A DNA stretch of 40,465 bases from Dehalococcoidia bacterium. GTDB taxonomy: Bacteria > Chloroflexota > Dehalococcoidia > GIF9 > AB-539-J10. A program made the position numbers and the translations under genes. The first letter of the stretch is position 1; each line of letters begins with the position of its first letter. This document shows positions 40,347-40,465 of this stretch, piece by piece. The notes under the pieces are model-generated. The model was not told the DNA's origin. It was given only the letters and a program-made list of their open reading frames with translations, and made no database searches. The stretch is from the NCBI GenBank assembly GCA_030610855.1, contig JAUWQY010000012.1:1-40465 (forward strand), written 5' to 3'.

Positions 40347-40465
40347 TAAGCAGCGAGCAAATATAACAGATTCACAATAGAGCTTTGTCCAACAGCACGT
40401 AAAAGACTATGCGTTGCCCCATCCAAATTCGGCTTCGCTTAACTTCTCACTGACAGGGCGCACTC

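Noticed and set aside
1-40465. CRISPR arrays, prophage or plasmid origin
   Set aside because: No regularly spaced direct repeats, phage structural genes or replication initiator genes were seen.

Overview
The window looks like a chromosomal segment of an uncultured anaerobic bacterium, most likely Chloroflexota of the Dehalococcoidia type. This is an inference from the gene mix: ilvD-ilvB-ilvN-ilvC in one run, a solitary 5S rRNA gene, glycine-rich RRM proteins, glycyl-radical enzyme remains, a formate/nitrite channel, and mixed ATG/GTG/TTG starts behind strong Shine-Dalgarno sequences. No 16S gene is present to settle it. TTGACA/TATAAT-type promoters with 16-18 bp spacers recur throughout.

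Layout. 1-1.7 kb: two tandem short type IV prepilins separated and followed by palindromic dispersed repeats. 1.7-6.8 kb: branched-chain amino acid operon ilvDBNC with its own promoter. 6.9-10.1 kb: sparse region with a small zinc-ribbon membrane protein, a TIGR04076-type gene interrupted by an amber codon, a perfect consensus promoter with a long leader, a TM-helix (MscS-like) membrane protein and a transposase tail. 10.1-13.9 kb: solitary 5S rRNA, MBL-fold hydrolase, ABC-2 exporter pair, CinA/PncC amidase, DUF4342 protein and a small protein. 14.1-18.3 kb: FNT channel with a cyclic-nucleotide-binding partner, decayed coding sequence, and a PadR-controlled MFS transporter. 18.5-23.1 kb: glycosyltransferase, methyltransferase, alpha/alpha-toroid and methyltransferase run of unknown product. 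23.3-25.5 kb: glycyl-radical activase next to a glycyl-radical enzyme of which only the C-terminus remains, joined head-to-head to a truncated ThiF-like gene plus MoaD. 25.6-40.4 kb: mostly RNA and translation functions (TGS GTPase, zinc-ribbon and RRM modules, DEAD-box helicase, MenG/UbiE-like methyltransferase, BipA/TypA, RlmB, RpoD-type sigma factor and a fourth RRM protein).

The most notable signal is a repeated module in the last 14 kb. Three zinc-ribbon genes (one a pseudogene) each have a -10/-35 promoter with a 17-bp spacer, a leader of about 110 nt carrying the box GTTTAGGTT, and a 10-bp stem with exactly 30 nt of loop. Its 3' arm covers half of the Shine-Dalgarno sequence and reaches the start codon. 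Each zinc-ribbon gene is followed by an RRM gene or its remnant, and one pair is followed by a DEAD-box helicase. This looks like an undescribed cis-regulatory RNA controlling a cold-shock-like RNA-binding regulon. The architecture is read from the sequence; the function is inferred.

The window also holds several scars of genome change: a tRNA-Val 3' fragment resembling an attachment site, the GRE/ThiF deletion junction, a zinc-ribbon/RRM composite pseudogene, a transposase tail and a decayed aminoacyl-tRNA-synthetase-like ORF.
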